A stretch of 64,000 bases of DNA from Acheta domesticus. Taxonomy: Eukaryota; Arthropoda; Insecta; Orthoptera; Gryllidae. Below, in pieces: positions 1 to 11,205 of the stretch; position 1 is the stretch's first letter, and each line of letters opens with the position of its first letter. The stretch covers positions 62,432,634-62,496,633 of the forward strand of contig JAHLJT010009419.1 of assembly GCA_031308135.1 (NCBI GenBank), in the 5' to 3' direction. A model generated the notes under the pieces. It was not told where the DNA came from. It was given only the letters and a program-made list of their open reading frames with translations, and did no database searches. The position numbers and the translations under genes were made by a program.

Positions 1-1345
1 GCTACTTTTGAGAAAATGTTGCTTGATCCTTCTGAAATGTGCATTTTGAAGCTCATTTTCACATAAGACTTGTTTGTTTTCTAGAAACTTCATGTAAAAT
101 AATTAGAAGCAATTATGCTCACAACTGCAATAATGTAAACAAATCGTTGGTAATGTAAATATTACCACCATGAAAGATATTTCAGTATAATTATGCAAAT
201 GTAATATTTTGAAAAACAAAAGAATATATAAAAGTGGCATTTCCAATTAACACTAAGCGTTCAAAAAATTTAAAGAACTAGAAGCACATTTTTCTCGCAT
301 TATTGCAAATATTTATGTAGTATTAAAGTAGGTATTGTAATTTCTCCTATTGTAAAAACTCTTGAAAAAGTCCAAGCGCCAGGGAAAATAACATTTATTT
401 ATATTAACATCATATGGCTAACGATGAGCAACAATTACAAAAATCTTTAGATTTTCCAGTCACTGTGTCGTTATTTTGTGAGCGACATTTTGACAATGCG
501 TCGGGCGAAACGAAGGGCGATAAATTTATAATTTGGAATTTTTTCCAATTTTCGGAATCAGAGAAAGAGCTTCAAAAATTGGTCCAGTTCCACCCTCTTA
601 ACAGTTCTTTTCAACCCACCTGAACACAATTTTTTTAAAATTGCTGCTTCTTCTGAGAGAATGTTTGGAATTTAAAAATTGTCTGTTTAACGCAAAATTA
701 CGCAAAAATGCTCATATTTTCAAAAACCTTAACATGATCTGAATTGAAGAACTGCTTCTGATAAACACATATCATTAAGAAAAAAGTATCATTATAATTG
801 TAGTTGTAAGAAGACGCCGAAAAGATTATCAAATTTTCCAATTTTCGAAAAGTCAGGGATTTCAAAACGAAAATGAGACCTGCATTATTCTCTTACGAGT
901 CATTTACGACAACCGTCAACAAATTTTATCAAAAAATTTAGTGCCATTTGTTTGAAAATTTTTAAAATACCCAAGGGGCTTCATGTCACGTATCCCCCAA
1001 AATTAATCTGTCAGTTTCAAATTAAAGGGGGCCGCGATCGATTGGCCTTATTGATTGTGGAATATAAATTTTGGTGAAAATCTTGCTTGCAGTTTTAACC
1101 GCTAGCGTTGTTCAGATGGTCAGATGTTTCGTCGTCAGTCCAATTTACGGTATGAAAGACCCATAAAACATTGATTCTGACTACACAATGTGTTAGAAGA
1201 AGTAATTTACTATATGTAGGGAAACGATTTATCCAGTTTTTCGATACCAGGACACGGCGATACCAGGACACGGAGTTTCTATGTCGAAAATGGCCGTTAT
1301 TTCCGCAGCATGGTAACACTTCGTCTATAATGCGTAAGCAGTAGC
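1..1345 (+). repeat. Dispersed repeat block A, copy 1 (5' end outside window)
   Basis: This A+T-rich stretch aligns by eye, in the same order, with 1640-2900. Shared landmarks are the phrases around 'aaacttcatgtaaaataatt', 'gtaaacaaatcg', 'ccccaaaattaat', and a tail ending near 'gcgtaagcagtagcgag'. It holds no credible coding frame. The front part is made of modules of about 300 bp that recur elsewhere in the window (11500-11760, 14700-15340, 43970-44450). It is probably a non-autonomous transposable element; the class is not settled. Confidence 0.65.
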
Positions 1346-1350
1346 GAGAA

Positions 1351-1640
1351 AACAACTAGTGGTAAGACAGAATGGCACAGACTTTCTCGTATTCGTTTTC
1401 TAATTGCCTTGGTGTGGGCTACCTTTACTGTCTTACCCCATCTTCTTGTGAGCTGCCATCCATTGCCGCCATAAATACGTTTATTTAAAGTTTATCAGTT
1501 TTTATGTTTCCAAATGGTAGATTAAATTTACTTTTAAAATATGAATGAGGAGTAAAAACTCGTCCTATATGGATATCTCCGTTGAAAAATTTGGAGTCGA
1601 TTTTAATAAACGTACCGAAAATATCGATAAAGCTCTAGTA
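1351..1640 (+). repeat. Repeat head H, copy 1
   Basis: A block starting 'tagtggtaagacag' followed by 'aatggcacagac' and 'gagctgccatc'. The same block recurs at 9596, 11212, 14432 and 34812 on plus and, inverted, at 15365-15595. At 14.4-15.6 kb two H blocks face each other as terminal inverted repeats, so H is probably the end of a DNA transposon. No coding frame is seen. Confidence 0.6.
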
Positions 1641-2910
1641 AAAATGCGGTATTTCTAGTTCTTTTTCACAGGATTCATTTTGTGTTTTCGAAAAACTTAA
1701 TTTAAAAGTAATTTGAAGCACTTTCATTCACAAAGGCAATAATGCATTCAAATTGCTTAAATTTGCATATTAACGGGGTGAGATATATTGCAAAAAACAT
1801 TATATTTAGTTAATTTTTGAGAAAAAAAATAATGGAGCCAAATGAATTCGATGTTGTCTTAGACAGCACAATCAGCACAATCCGTATGAAACGTTTGAAA
1901 AAAACAAAATTGAAGTCGTTATTCAGAAAATGGAGTTTCAGCGTTTCTGAAAATTCGAAATTTTGAGCTACTTTTCGCACAAAACTTTTGAGTTTTCGGG
2001 AAACTTAATTGTTGTTTGAAGCATATGCATTCATAAATGGAATAATGTGAACAAATCGCTGCTAATGTAAATGTTAACGATATGAGAAATGTTAAAAAAT
2101 ATTTGTGTAATTTTGGAAAAAACAAAAAAACAACAATGTGTCGTTATGTCATCGTATAAATTTCATTAAACACTATTACTACCAAAAGTTTAATGATGCT
2201 ACCAAAAGTTTTTGAAAAAAGCTTATTTTGAGTTCTTTCTAAATTGCACATTTTGCACACAATATTGCACGAAAGCCACTCAAATTTCAAAAAATGTACA
2301 AGACCTTATAGAAAAAACTAATTATGGATAACAAATTTCATTTGAAAAAATCTTTATCTTCAATTTTGTAGTTGTAGGAAGCCGCCGAAGAAAAAACCAA
2401 TCTTGGAATTATCGTAAATTCAGAGTTATCAGTGAAAATCGGACCAATGCCATTTATATACGTGTATTTTACTACTTTCTTACGAGAGATTTATAGAAAC
2501 TCTCTGGAGAAATTTTTGACAAAATTGTAAATATGTCCCAAGAGCTTCCTATAAAGTACCCCCAAAAATTATTGAATATTTTTCAAAATCACAGAGCTTT
2601 GACTCAGGCCAGATCAACAAGAGTTTATTCAGTTTGGAAACAATCTTACAGATAGTTTAGGCCGTAGTGTTGTTCACACACACCGGACGGACGGACGGAC
2701 GGACTTTTTGGTATCAAGGACCCACAAAACATAGATTATGGCACTTGTTAGATTTTTTCCTACGTTTAGCAACTGGATTTTACCACTTTTTCGTTACCAC
2801 GGTCTTTAATAGGAGCTTTTCTGCCGAAAATTCAACGTTTTCTTTTGCACAGCATTGCATAACTTCCTCTCTACTGCGCAAGCGGTAATGAGAAAGTAAA
2901 AATGGCGAAA
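1640..2910 (+). repeat. Dispersed repeat block A, copy 2
   Basis: Second tandem copy of the block at 1-1345, lying directly after an H head. It holds two internal modules of about 300 bp and a tail with a short GGAC tetranucleotide run (2684-2704). No credible protein is encoded; short open frames here are chance. Confidence 0.6.
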
Positions 2911-3534
2911 AAGTAAGTATTTTTTGCAATGATTAGAAGTGAATGTAGATCGACATAAAGGGTACCCCTGGGCAAGATGGTAAAAAGGTCCCCTCTACAA
3001 ATGATATATGAGTAGTTAAACTATAATTTAAACATAAAATAATATCTTTGAAAGGCAAAAACGTGTTTTTTTTATTTTAATTTCTTTCGTCAACTTAACA
3101 CTATTTTACCCGACTGAAAAACTAGGATAAAAAGAAAACAATTTATAATATCAGTAAAATATTTTTAATATTTTCTGAGGCCCAAATTCAAAAACAAAAA
3201 ATAATGTTGAAATAAATTTATAAAAAAATTATAAATTTTTTTTACTGTCTTAGAAGCTTGGAACAGGCTCGAAAAAAATTTCAAAAGTTCCTCTTAAAAC
3301 ACAAATTGTTGTAAATTTTTTGTCAGATTTTTTCGATGACTGGGCTGGAGTTAAAATCAATTAATTTTATTCATTAAATCAATTTTCAGTTCCCCGCAAT
3401 TATTATTTATAAAGTGCAGAGTTTTTGCACGTGAACAGATTGTACGAGTGTCTACTTATTTATACATACACGAGAACACATACTGAGGTAAGGGAAAGAC
3501 AACTTTTTCTCTAGTCTGAAGGATCTACAGATGG

Positions 3535-3645
3535 GAGAGCGCAGGCTTCCGCCGCCGAAGTCAGTAACTATCTGACCAGAAGACGCCGCGTTCTAAGCAC
3601 AGTTGTCAACGTTTCAGCCGCACCGTATACTTCCTCCAATAGGTA
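3535..3645 (-). mobile_element. Penelope-like element end fragment inside FB1
   Basis: Starts 'gagagcgcaggcttccgc' and runs through 'gacgccgcgtt' and 'gtttcagccgcac'. The same series of words occurs at 56448-56573 (gagagcgtaggcttccgc, gacgccgcgtc, gtttcggtcgcc), which is the inverted end of the Penelope-like element there. It shows that 'gagagcg' marks a true terminus of this family. Only the end of the element is present and it is clearly diverged. Confidence 0.6.
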
Positions 3646-3674
3646 GGTCCTAGTGCGCAGGTCCTAGTGCACAG

Positions 3675-3701
3675 GTCCTAGGCACCTGTGGTGCCTAGGA
3701 C
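3675..3701. repeat. Perfect 11-bp hairpin beside short tandem repeats
   Basis: GTCCTAGGCAC at 3675-3685 is perfectly complementary to GTGCCTAGGAC at 3691-3701, with a 5-base loop. It is preceded by two or three direct repeats of 'aggtcctagtgc' from about 3645. It lies inside FB1, just past the Penelope fragment. Function unknown. Confidence 0.7.
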
Positions 3702-4604
3702 GCAGCGTCTTTCGAACACTGACCCCTTAGTTTTTTTAAACTATAGCCCATTTATTTAAAAAAATGAAACAAAACCACAAGCGTTCTGAGATGAAGTTTC
3801 AAGATTATTTTCGTGCCTGTGTCGGTGTTCTAAGACACAGTAAAACAGATCTTGTAAATCCGGGTTCAACCTATTCGCCTTTATTTCCCCACATGTGTCC
3901 CCCATTTATCCATCAAATGTGATCGACTTATTATTTAATAAACTGCCAAAAACTGTTGTCTTTTCTTTGCGTATGATATACAAAACATTAGAAAGCCTTA
4001 AAAAATAATAATTTGTAACTTCATTCCGAATTTAAAATATTGCTGGGTGTTATAGTAATGTATACAAATGTATAATAAACACTAAAATAAATGTTATTGC
4101 AGTCATTATCAAAGTATATTTAAAATACAGGTGATGTAAAGGCGGGGAAAATTGTTTTTATTTTTTAACTACACACCAGTAATTGAAAAAACTCTGAAAA
4201 AAATTCACAACAATTTGTGTTTTAAGAGGAATTATGAGATTTTTCGAGCCCTTTCCAGGGTTCCAAGACAGTAAAAAATATTTTTTTCTAATTGTTTTTC
4301 AAAAATATTTTATGTGTTTAAATTTGGGTCTGAGAAAATATCAAAAAATATTTGTCTTATATAATTTCTTATAAATATATAATTTGTCTTATTTATAATT
4401 TTTTTCAGTCGGATAAAATAGTACTAAGTTGACTAAAAAAATGAAATTAAGAAAACACATTTTATTGCTGTAGAGGGGGGTGAGTGTGGGGACGGGGGCT
4501 GAAAACCTTTCAAAAATATTATTTTTATGTTAGAATTATAGTTTAACTACTCATATGTTATTTGATTGAGGGGAATTTTCTACTATCTTATCAGGGGCAC
4601 CTTT

Positions 4605-6100
4605 GTAAAATACTTTTAAAGATGAAATTTACAAAGAATTGATTTAGTGCTTAACTAAAAACATCATAGAAATCCCACTTGGATGTGCAATGTATAACAT
4701 AAACTCACCGTGAAAACTAGTGGTACTACAACTCCCGATACATTCTTGCTTTAAATCTCATTTTATATTTTCGAAAATGCTGAGAGTTCAAATAAAATGG
4801 CACCTACGCCCCTGTTTATTGCCTGTTGTTCTATCCAACGAAAATTATAAAGAACATTTTTGCTGCTGTTTTTGGCAAAAATATTTTTTTTTAATTTTCC
4901 TCTCTGCAGTACAATAGAGGGATGAAAATCACTTGGACCCTGCAACCTCGCACATACTTCGTCATAAAATACTTTTGTAAGGTACTTTTCATCTGTAATT
5001 TGCCCACACTTCAGAATTATTGTCTATTAATGGTGTTTCAAAGTCTGTTAAGATTGGTGCAGATAGAGGGAAGATGCATACTGTTTTGAATTCGAAAATC
5101 AGTTGGTATATTTTGAACTATGCATGGCTGCTTGGAAGCAAGGATGGAAAGATGCAAAGATGCATGGATGCCTGTTGAATGGGTTCGTTGATGCATGTAG
5201 TGGTAAGTCACGTGTTACCCTGTTACGAGTAGATTATAAACTTTTCAGTTGAAACGTGTTAATTACGCCGGGAATAAGATCTAGTTGGGCCGTTCAGGAG
5301 GTAATTAAGATAAAAGAATTTTAATTTTAGAGGGTACATTCCTCTTATGCCATTTTTAACATTTTTTGGAAAATGGAAATTTATTTCCTGATTTTTTCTC
5401 CAATACAGCAAAGTGCATTTACTAGAATTTTATGGTTTCAATTATCAACAAAATGTCTCACATTTACAAAATGTAGAAAAGATTAATATTTTAAACACTG
5501 AGAATTTTGTCCGACAGATCTCCAAATCATGTCGTGTTCAATTTTGTGAAAAAATTTTGAGGATTTTAGCATAATTTTACATGAATTTTTGGCAATTATT
5601 AAACAGTTATTTTTTAAAAAAAGTTGACATTTTTGTCTTCAAATTTTCTTCTAATTTCTACTACAGTACCCCAAAATATGGTCTTACTCCCATTTCGGTG
5701 AACTCTCGGTACCTGAGTCTCTAAGTGCCCAATCATTATTGCTGATTATATTCAATGCTTGGAGAAATAAAGAAAAAATTGAAGATGGAGAAAATAACTG
5801 ATTAAAAATACCTCATATTTCACGCAAAACTATTTACAATACGAACCAATTGTTTCACATCGCACAGCAGAGATTTCGATAAACAATTAAAAACACTTTA
5901 AATTAGATGTTTCCTCTCAAAAAGCTTAAGGAATTTCCTTAATAAATTATTAAAATTTGTTTCAGGTTACATAATTTATTTTATTTCACTTTCTTTGCCT
6001 AAATTAAAAGTTTTCTCGGCATCTTAAAACGCTCTCTGAACTTTGCTAGCGGATCTAAACTGAAAATTTTTGGTTTTAAGCGCCAAATTGTTTTGCAATG
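4605..6100. other. A+T-rich stretch without recognised genes
   Basis: No coding frame, splice-site pair or clear repeat end is visible. It lies downstream of ankyrin copy 1 on the minus strand and would be intron or 3' flank of that gene. Parts around 5340-5680 resemble low-complexity repeat DNA. Confidence 0.5.
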
Positions 6101-6129
6101 GAAGATGCGCCAGAAGGGTTATCACTCAC

Positions 6130-7071
6130 CTCCTCGGGAGCCGCCTGCGCGATGGCCCACACTTGCGCGCCGCCGGCCGCCGCCGCCAGCGCGCGCGCCA
6201 CCTCCCCCGCGTCGCACAGCGCGCCGCCCCGCAGCATGGCCTCCAGCGCCGCCAGCGCCCCCGGCCCCGCCCCCCGCGCCGCCAGCACCAGCGGCGACAC
6301 GCCGTCGCGGCCGCGCGCCGCGGGCGACGCCCCTCGCCCAGCCAGGAACGCCGCCCGCGCCCAGCGCCCCGCCCGCGCCGCCGCCAGCAGCGCCGTGTCG
6401 CCCGCCGCGTCCGCCCACTCCGCCCACTCCACCGCCGGCCCCTGCTCCAGCAGCCACTCGAAGGCGTCGGTGGTGTTGGCGCGGGCGGCGAGGGCGAGCG
6501 CGGTGGCGCCGCGGGCGTCGCGGGCGCCGAGCGGCGCGCCCGCCTCCACCAGCCGCCGCGCGCTCTCCAGCTGGCCGTGTGCGGCGGCCGCGTGCAGCGG
6601 CGTGCGGAGCAGCGCGCCGCGCGTGCGGCCGTCGGCGCCCCAGAGGAGCAGCGCGGCCGTGGCCGCGTGCGCGCCCTCGCGTGCCGCCACGTGCAGCGCC
6701 GTGTCGCCGCGCGCGTCGCGCTCTTCCAGGCGTGCGCCGCGGCGCAGCAGCGCCCCCAGGGCGTCCTCGTCGTCGCGCGCCGCGGCCGCGTGCAGGGAGC
6801 GGGCGCCGTGCTGGTGCTCGTGGCCGGGGCGCGTCTCCTCTTGGGAGGAGCCCTGGGGCGGGGTGGCCGCCTGGATGGCCGGCGCTGGGGGGCTGGTGAA
6901 GCAGCGGCGCGGGGACAGCGACAGCGGAGTGGGCGAATGCGTTCTCTGGGAGTCCTGCAGCGCCTGTAATTGGCCCTGCAGTGCCTCCACGAGGGCGCGG
7001 ATCTGGTCCAGACTCAAGTCCTGTTTTCCCAGCCGGTCCGTGAGAACACCTGCTGTTGTCGGAATATCCAT
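6130..7071 (-). CDS. Ankyrin-repeat protein, exon of gene copy 1
   Basis: The exon encodes a run of ankyrin repeats: 'LHAAAARDDEDALGALLRRGARLEERDARGDTALHVAAREG' is split by the usual TALH and loop spacing, followed by RTPLHAAAAHG, GATALALAARA, GDTALLAAARAG and GVSPLVLAARGAG. The exon ends at 6130 in GAGGAG followed by GTGAGT, a strong donor, after a complete codon (phase 0). The ATG at 7071 (MDIPTTAG) is the first in this frame. A better ATG at 7168 (MYPYTFRRLLVMVVSF) matches the signal-like start of copy 2 but is out of frame by one base near 7123, so the leader is broken or the start has moved. Ankyrin repeats mediate protein binding; partner and location are unknown. No second exon is seen in the 6.1 kb left in the window. 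Confidence 0.75.
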
Positions 7072-7814
7072 TGGTGTCGGAGGCTGGCGGTGGACAGTGG
7101 TGGCGCACAAAATTAGAACGAAAGGACACTACCATCACGAGCAATCTTCTAAATGTGTACGGATACATCGTGGAATATTCTGGAAAAATCAAACAAATGC
7201 GCTCGTTAAATTGACTTTTAGAAGGAAAGTCATAGGAACGCAGAAGAAAACTTATATTAAAAAAATGTAACACGTATTTATCTCAAGATCAATAATTTTC
7301 GATAAAAGTGTTCTAAAACTTCGTAACTTGAAATTCAGCATAAAAAGTATGCAAAGTAAGAGCCTTTCATTATTCCTTTTACAGATATTTCAACTGTTTC
7401 ATGTAACTGTAATCTACTAATATTACGATTTTAATACAGAGTTAAAGCTGAGGGAATTTTTTTAATGTATCTAGTTAACAATGGTTTTATTACTTGTAAA
7501 ATTTAAGAAGATTGAATTGTAAGGTTTTCATTTCCTGCGGTAGGCAACCGTATGCCACAAAATAGTCAGGAAAGAATATCTTTGGTTACGAAAAAAACCT
7601 GCACATTTTAAGCTTGCAAGTTGAATATTTCAGAAATACTTTACGTGTATATCAAATTCTCTCTGTAATAAAATTCCTTTTTAGTGAAATATTACTCACG
7701 TTTTGTGTTTACCTAGAGTCAGCTCTATATCAAATGGAAATAATAAAATGATTATTATAGATCATGTAATGATTATGTAATGATTGAGTGAACGTTTGCC
7801 CTGTAACTAAACTT
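7072..7814 (-). other. Probable 5' leader of ankyrin copy 1
   Basis: This lies between the predicted transcription start and the coding exon. The first 100 bases next to the exon still align with copy 2 (word 'agattgct' on the minus strand in both), including the remnant ATG at 7166-7168. Whether the leader is continuous or holds an intron cannot be told. Confidence 0.4.
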
Positions 7815-7848
7815 ACTGCGGGAGTAGGAACTCATGCTGGTTTATATA
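7815..7848 (-). promoter_or_regulatory. TATA box and initiator of ankyrin copy 1
   Basis: On the minus strand TATATAAA (7848-7841) is followed 31 bases downstream by CGCAGT (A at 7817), which fits an arthropod TCAGT-type initiator. The same pair at the same spacing is present upstream of copy 2 (33500 and 33469) within otherwise diverged sequence, so it has probably been kept as a core promoter. Confidence 0.6.
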
Positions 7849-8324
7849 CACGCTATCGCCGTGAACTATGAGTTCCTAGATTGTGTCAGGGACATCGTAA
7901 TATGGGTCATTCAACATTATCTTGAAAGAAAATAGTTTTTTCAGTTCAAATTGTTGTATATATATTTTTCTTTTTATTTACTCATAACTTGCGTAAATAT
8001 ATTCTAGTTAAATGATGTTGTCTTTCCAATAAGTAGAATCTTCCGCTGGCACCGCGTAATATATTTTTTAAGGCTGCCATTGCAGTATTTATGTATGTAT
8101 GTGTGTATTTATTTGGCATTTAAAGATCGGATTAATCCAGCCAGTTATCGGAGATCTCAGGCCTGGGCTCTGGTTTTATTTATGATCCACGCCTGAAGTA
8201 AAGAGGACATGTGACGAACATGACTTATTCCCATCATGGTATCTAGAATACTTGGCCTGCCGGAGCTTTTCTTTCGACACAGAGGTATAACAATTAAAAG
8301 CGTATTAGAAACTATTTTTCTCCA

Positions 8325-8400
8325 ATCGGAAATCAAATCAGGGATTGAACCAGGGAAAGCTGGCACAATATCTATGAGTCAACCGAGGTGTGGTAATTTA
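8325..8400 (-). mobile_element. tRNA-derived SINE head (old)
   Basis: On the minus strand GGTTCAATCCC (near 8345) fits a pol III B box, and a degenerate A-box-like stretch (GGTTGACTCATAG, near 8387) lies about 40 bases upstream. The duplicated region has the equivalent, more decayed, near 33965-34020. It predates the duplication. Confidence 0.4.
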
Positions 8401-9069
8401 TTTTTATTGTCATAATAGGATCTAAAGATACATATTAATTCGTGCACGATGCGACAAAGGAGAGGAGAGCAATTGCGGATTTTGGATAAAGTTTCTTTAA
8501 ATGTTTGCAGCATCATTTTGAAGTATGTCAGAACACCTATATTTAAAAAATGTTCAGTCAATTCTGTTGTCTTTGTGGAAACGTAGATACCCATTTGATT
8601 TTTATGAATTATTTTGTCATTCACGATGTTGCTCAGAGTGAAAGTCATCGTGAGTGAGAAAATAGTTTTTTTATATTAACAGAATTTAAAATAAAACTGC
8701 AAAGTGTACTTGCTTGGCGTAAGACGTTTCACGAAGCAATTACGCATACCAACTGTTTTCAATTGCTTTGAAAATCTCCAGTAATTAATGAAAGGCAAAA
8801 CTATCACTTAGATTTAAGAAATGTTCCATTCGTGAATAGCGAGAAAGGTGAAATAGAAACTCTATATCTAAACAAAGATAAAGGAATCCAAAGATCACTC
8901 CTGAAACACCTTCACATTTGTATTAAAGATGACTAGACGTCCCCATATTATCTGGGCAGTCCCTTCTCTGTCTCAAAAGTTTTTTGACAGGAAAGTGAGA
9001 CGCCAAAATGTTTCTTTTTTTGTGATAATGAATCATCCGCATAAATGCCACCAACAGTAATAAATCTAT

Positions 9070-9590
9070 CATAAAGTACTCCGTTTGTTTTTCATTAATT
9101 TATAAAAGATTACTTGTGACACGGTCCTAGCTTTCATGTACCGCGTAGCAAGAGTATTTCAAGAGTCAGTTGTGGTTTCAAGGAAAGGAAAATGCAGATA
9201 CCACTTCATTAGAACTTGTAAATGCTTAATTGTTATTGAGAAATTCAATACTCCGAACCTTTGCTTCTAAGAGATTTTAAGACGGAATTTACTTCAGAAA
9301 TGCCGAACGTCATAATGAATTTAGGTACAAATGAACCAACTGCGTTGTTTTTTTTAAAAAAAAATTTATTCTAATTTTCATTACCGTATTTTTTCCATCT
9401 TCCGACTTTCTGTTCATTGTCGTTTATGACAAAGTTTTATTTTATTTTCTAAAACAAATTTAATTTAAACGAAAACCTCTATCGTCAATAGTGTACTTCT
9501 GATCCCAGGTATCCTACCTTTCGAAGACCTACGAAAGCGTTTAAAGCAAAGGCAACGGTCTCATCGTGCAATTCGACGTAAAATAATTTG
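9070..9590. other. No recognised feature
   Basis: A+T-rich DNA beyond the detectable end of the segmental duplication. No coding frame, repeat end or RNA gene could be recognised. Confidence 0.4.
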
Positions 9591-9595
9591 AAATC

Positions 9596-9745
9596 AGTGG
9601 TACTACTGAATGGCACACACTTTCCCGTGTTGGTTTTCTATATCCTTTTGTCTCGGCTAGCTATTCGGACGTGCCATGTACTCTTGAGAGCTGCCATCTT
9701 TCGCCGCCCAAATTTCGTTTTTTAACATTTTCTTAATTTTTCGAT
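9596..9745 (+). repeat. Repeat head H, copy 2
   Basis: Matches the H block ('gtggtactactgaatggcac', 'tttcccgtgttggttttc', 'gagctgccatc'). It runs into the 3' end of the mariner remnant, so one of the two inserted near or in the other. Confidence 0.6.
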
Positions 9746-10525
9746 AAAACTGGATCACTCTTCGATACAGTCTCCCCCTCGCTCAATAATGCCTGCCAGC
9801 ACTTCAGAAGTGCCTGAATTTCCGTAGAAAAAATATTTTTGGTAGACGGCGCTATCACTCGCGCACCGCTTGGTGTACGAAATACATCATCATCCGAATG
9901 GATCTTCATCCCGCCTATTGCTTCTTTGAAGAGCCCGAAGATGTTAAAATAGCTCGAGGTGAGTTCGGGCGAGTAAGGTGGACGTGGGAGGCATTCAAAT
10001 CTCAGGTCAGACCCAGGTTTCGTCTCTGGTGACGATTCGCCCAAATATGGCATCACCATCACGTTCAACGCGCCGCAAAACGTCTTCACACGCATCGACA
10101 CTTCACTGTTTCAATTCCGAGGTCAATTGTAGGGGCACCTATCTTGCAAGCACCTTATGAAATTGGAGCACATCATGCACAATATGATGTGCTGAGCCAT
10201 GGCTAATACGTACAGATTTTGCACTGTCGTCTAATGTCACTCGGCGGTTGTCCATCAAGGTTGCTTCAACGGCTGCAATGGTCTCTAGAATCACAACGCG
10301 ATGTGCCTGGCTTGGGCGCGGAGCGTTGGCCACGGATGTCATACCATTTGCGAACTACCGACACTATGCGTACACTTGCTATCTTACAAACAGGCGTCAC
10401 CATACTGAACCTTAATTTGTCGAAGAATGTCAATATGTTTCACTTCCTCTACCTTCACTTCATGTACCTTCACTTCGCAAAACCGAACCACGGAACACTG
10501 TTCCTGGGGCAGCCATTTTTACACT
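9733..10525 (-). pseudogene. mariner transposase remnant with internal deletion
   Basis: Two minus-strand pieces match mariner transposase in order. The N-terminal part (10342-10139) has DNRRVTLDDSA, then ISHGSAHHIVHDVLQFHKV, the helix-turn-helix region of the family. It continues, after stops, into TRDETWV (10033-10011), where DE of DETW holds the first catalytic acid. Immediately after comes DLRFECLPRPPYSPEL, FNIFGLFKEAIGG, the C-terminal part. The middle, with the second catalytic acid, is missing, so about a third of the gene is deleted at 10008. Further upstream pieces (near 10500) match in other frames. It is dead; no terminal repeats were found. Confidence 0.85.
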
Positions 10526-10529
10526 GTTC

Positions 10530-11205
10530 CTGCGCCGAAAGTTTGTATTTTTTTCAATGATGCCACCTAGGAAACAACTGGCCACTACTGTAAACATGCC
10601 TGTCAACTCACAGGACACTAGCACCGCATTTGGATTTTTGTAATTCTTTTACGGTTTTCACTTGACTCACTCTCGTATAAACTTTCATTTACAGCTTAAA
10701 TACGCATCGTACATCGTTTAGTATTCGCGTAATTTTGCATGATTTGCGTCATTCGCGTACTTTTTGCATAATTTTGCTTGAAATACGGGCTAGAATGTGC
10801 GTGATGTTTTAGCACCATTAGTTTTACTGTACATTGTTGCATTCAAGAAGAAAAATTAATTAAAATATTTGATGACATTCTTGAGAAAATGATTTTTTTT
10901 AGAAATTGCATAAATTTCTGACACAAATTACGCAAACTCTAATCGTTTTTAAAAATATACACACTCATTTTTAAAGTCATATTTTAGGACAGACTTTGTT
11001 GAAGACAAAAATTTAAAAAAAAAATTATGACATTTTAATGAGATTTTATAGCACAGATTAAGTATTAGACAAAAATCCCTATCTTCAGTTTTGTAGTTTT
11101 GAAATGTTAACTATTTGCAGTTTTTGAAAATAATGCGAGTTTGCCAAAAATGGGAAAAGCAACTACAGTTTTTTTATTGTTCCTTGATACACATGAATCA
11201 AAATT
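10530..11205. other. No recognised feature
   Basis: A+T-rich sequence with no gene. Words near 10860-11130 resemble the dispersed A-type repeats but no end could be set. Confidence 0.35.

Larger units (their letters stand above)
2957..4604. mobile_element. Foldback DNA transposon FB1 with about 0.4 kb terminal inverted repeats
   Basis: The left end (2957-3340; starts AAAGGGTACCCCTG, then 'aagatgg') is matched in inverted order by the right end (about 4185-4604; reversed it reads AAAGGTGCCCCTGAT, then 'aagatag'). The arms match over nearly their whole length with scattered mismatches and indels, for example 'cagtcggataaaat' near 4408 against 'ttttacccgactg' near 3105. No transposase frame lies between the arms, so this is a non-autonomous foldback/MITE-like element. 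Its centre carries a Penelope-element end and a perfect small hairpin. Confidence 0.7.
6110..9070 (-). repeat. Segmental duplication unit, copy 1 (partner 31950-34790)
   Basis: The whole interval from the ankyrin splice donor through the exon, the 5' region, the TATA promoter and about 1.2 kb upstream has a collinear partner at 31950-34790. Matching landmarks upstream are 'gaggagagcaattgcgga' (8463) with 'gagaaattgcgga' (34106), 'cacgaagcaattacgcat' (8732 and 34456), and 'gacaggaaa' (8987 and 34698). Upstream and 5' parts look clearly diverged by eye; the exon core is nearly identical. Confidence 0.75.

Noticed and set aside
1345..1360. CTAGT before repeat heads as a Helitron 3' end
   Set aside because: The inverted heads at 14.4-15.6 kb show a terminal-inverted-repeat element, which Helitrons do not have.
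6093..7273. Several long open frames (268-390 codons) on both strands over the ankyrin exon
   Set aside because: They are shadows produced by G+C-rich codons with few stops. Only the minus frame with TALH-type ankyrin repeats has protein sense. Same for 31791-32951.
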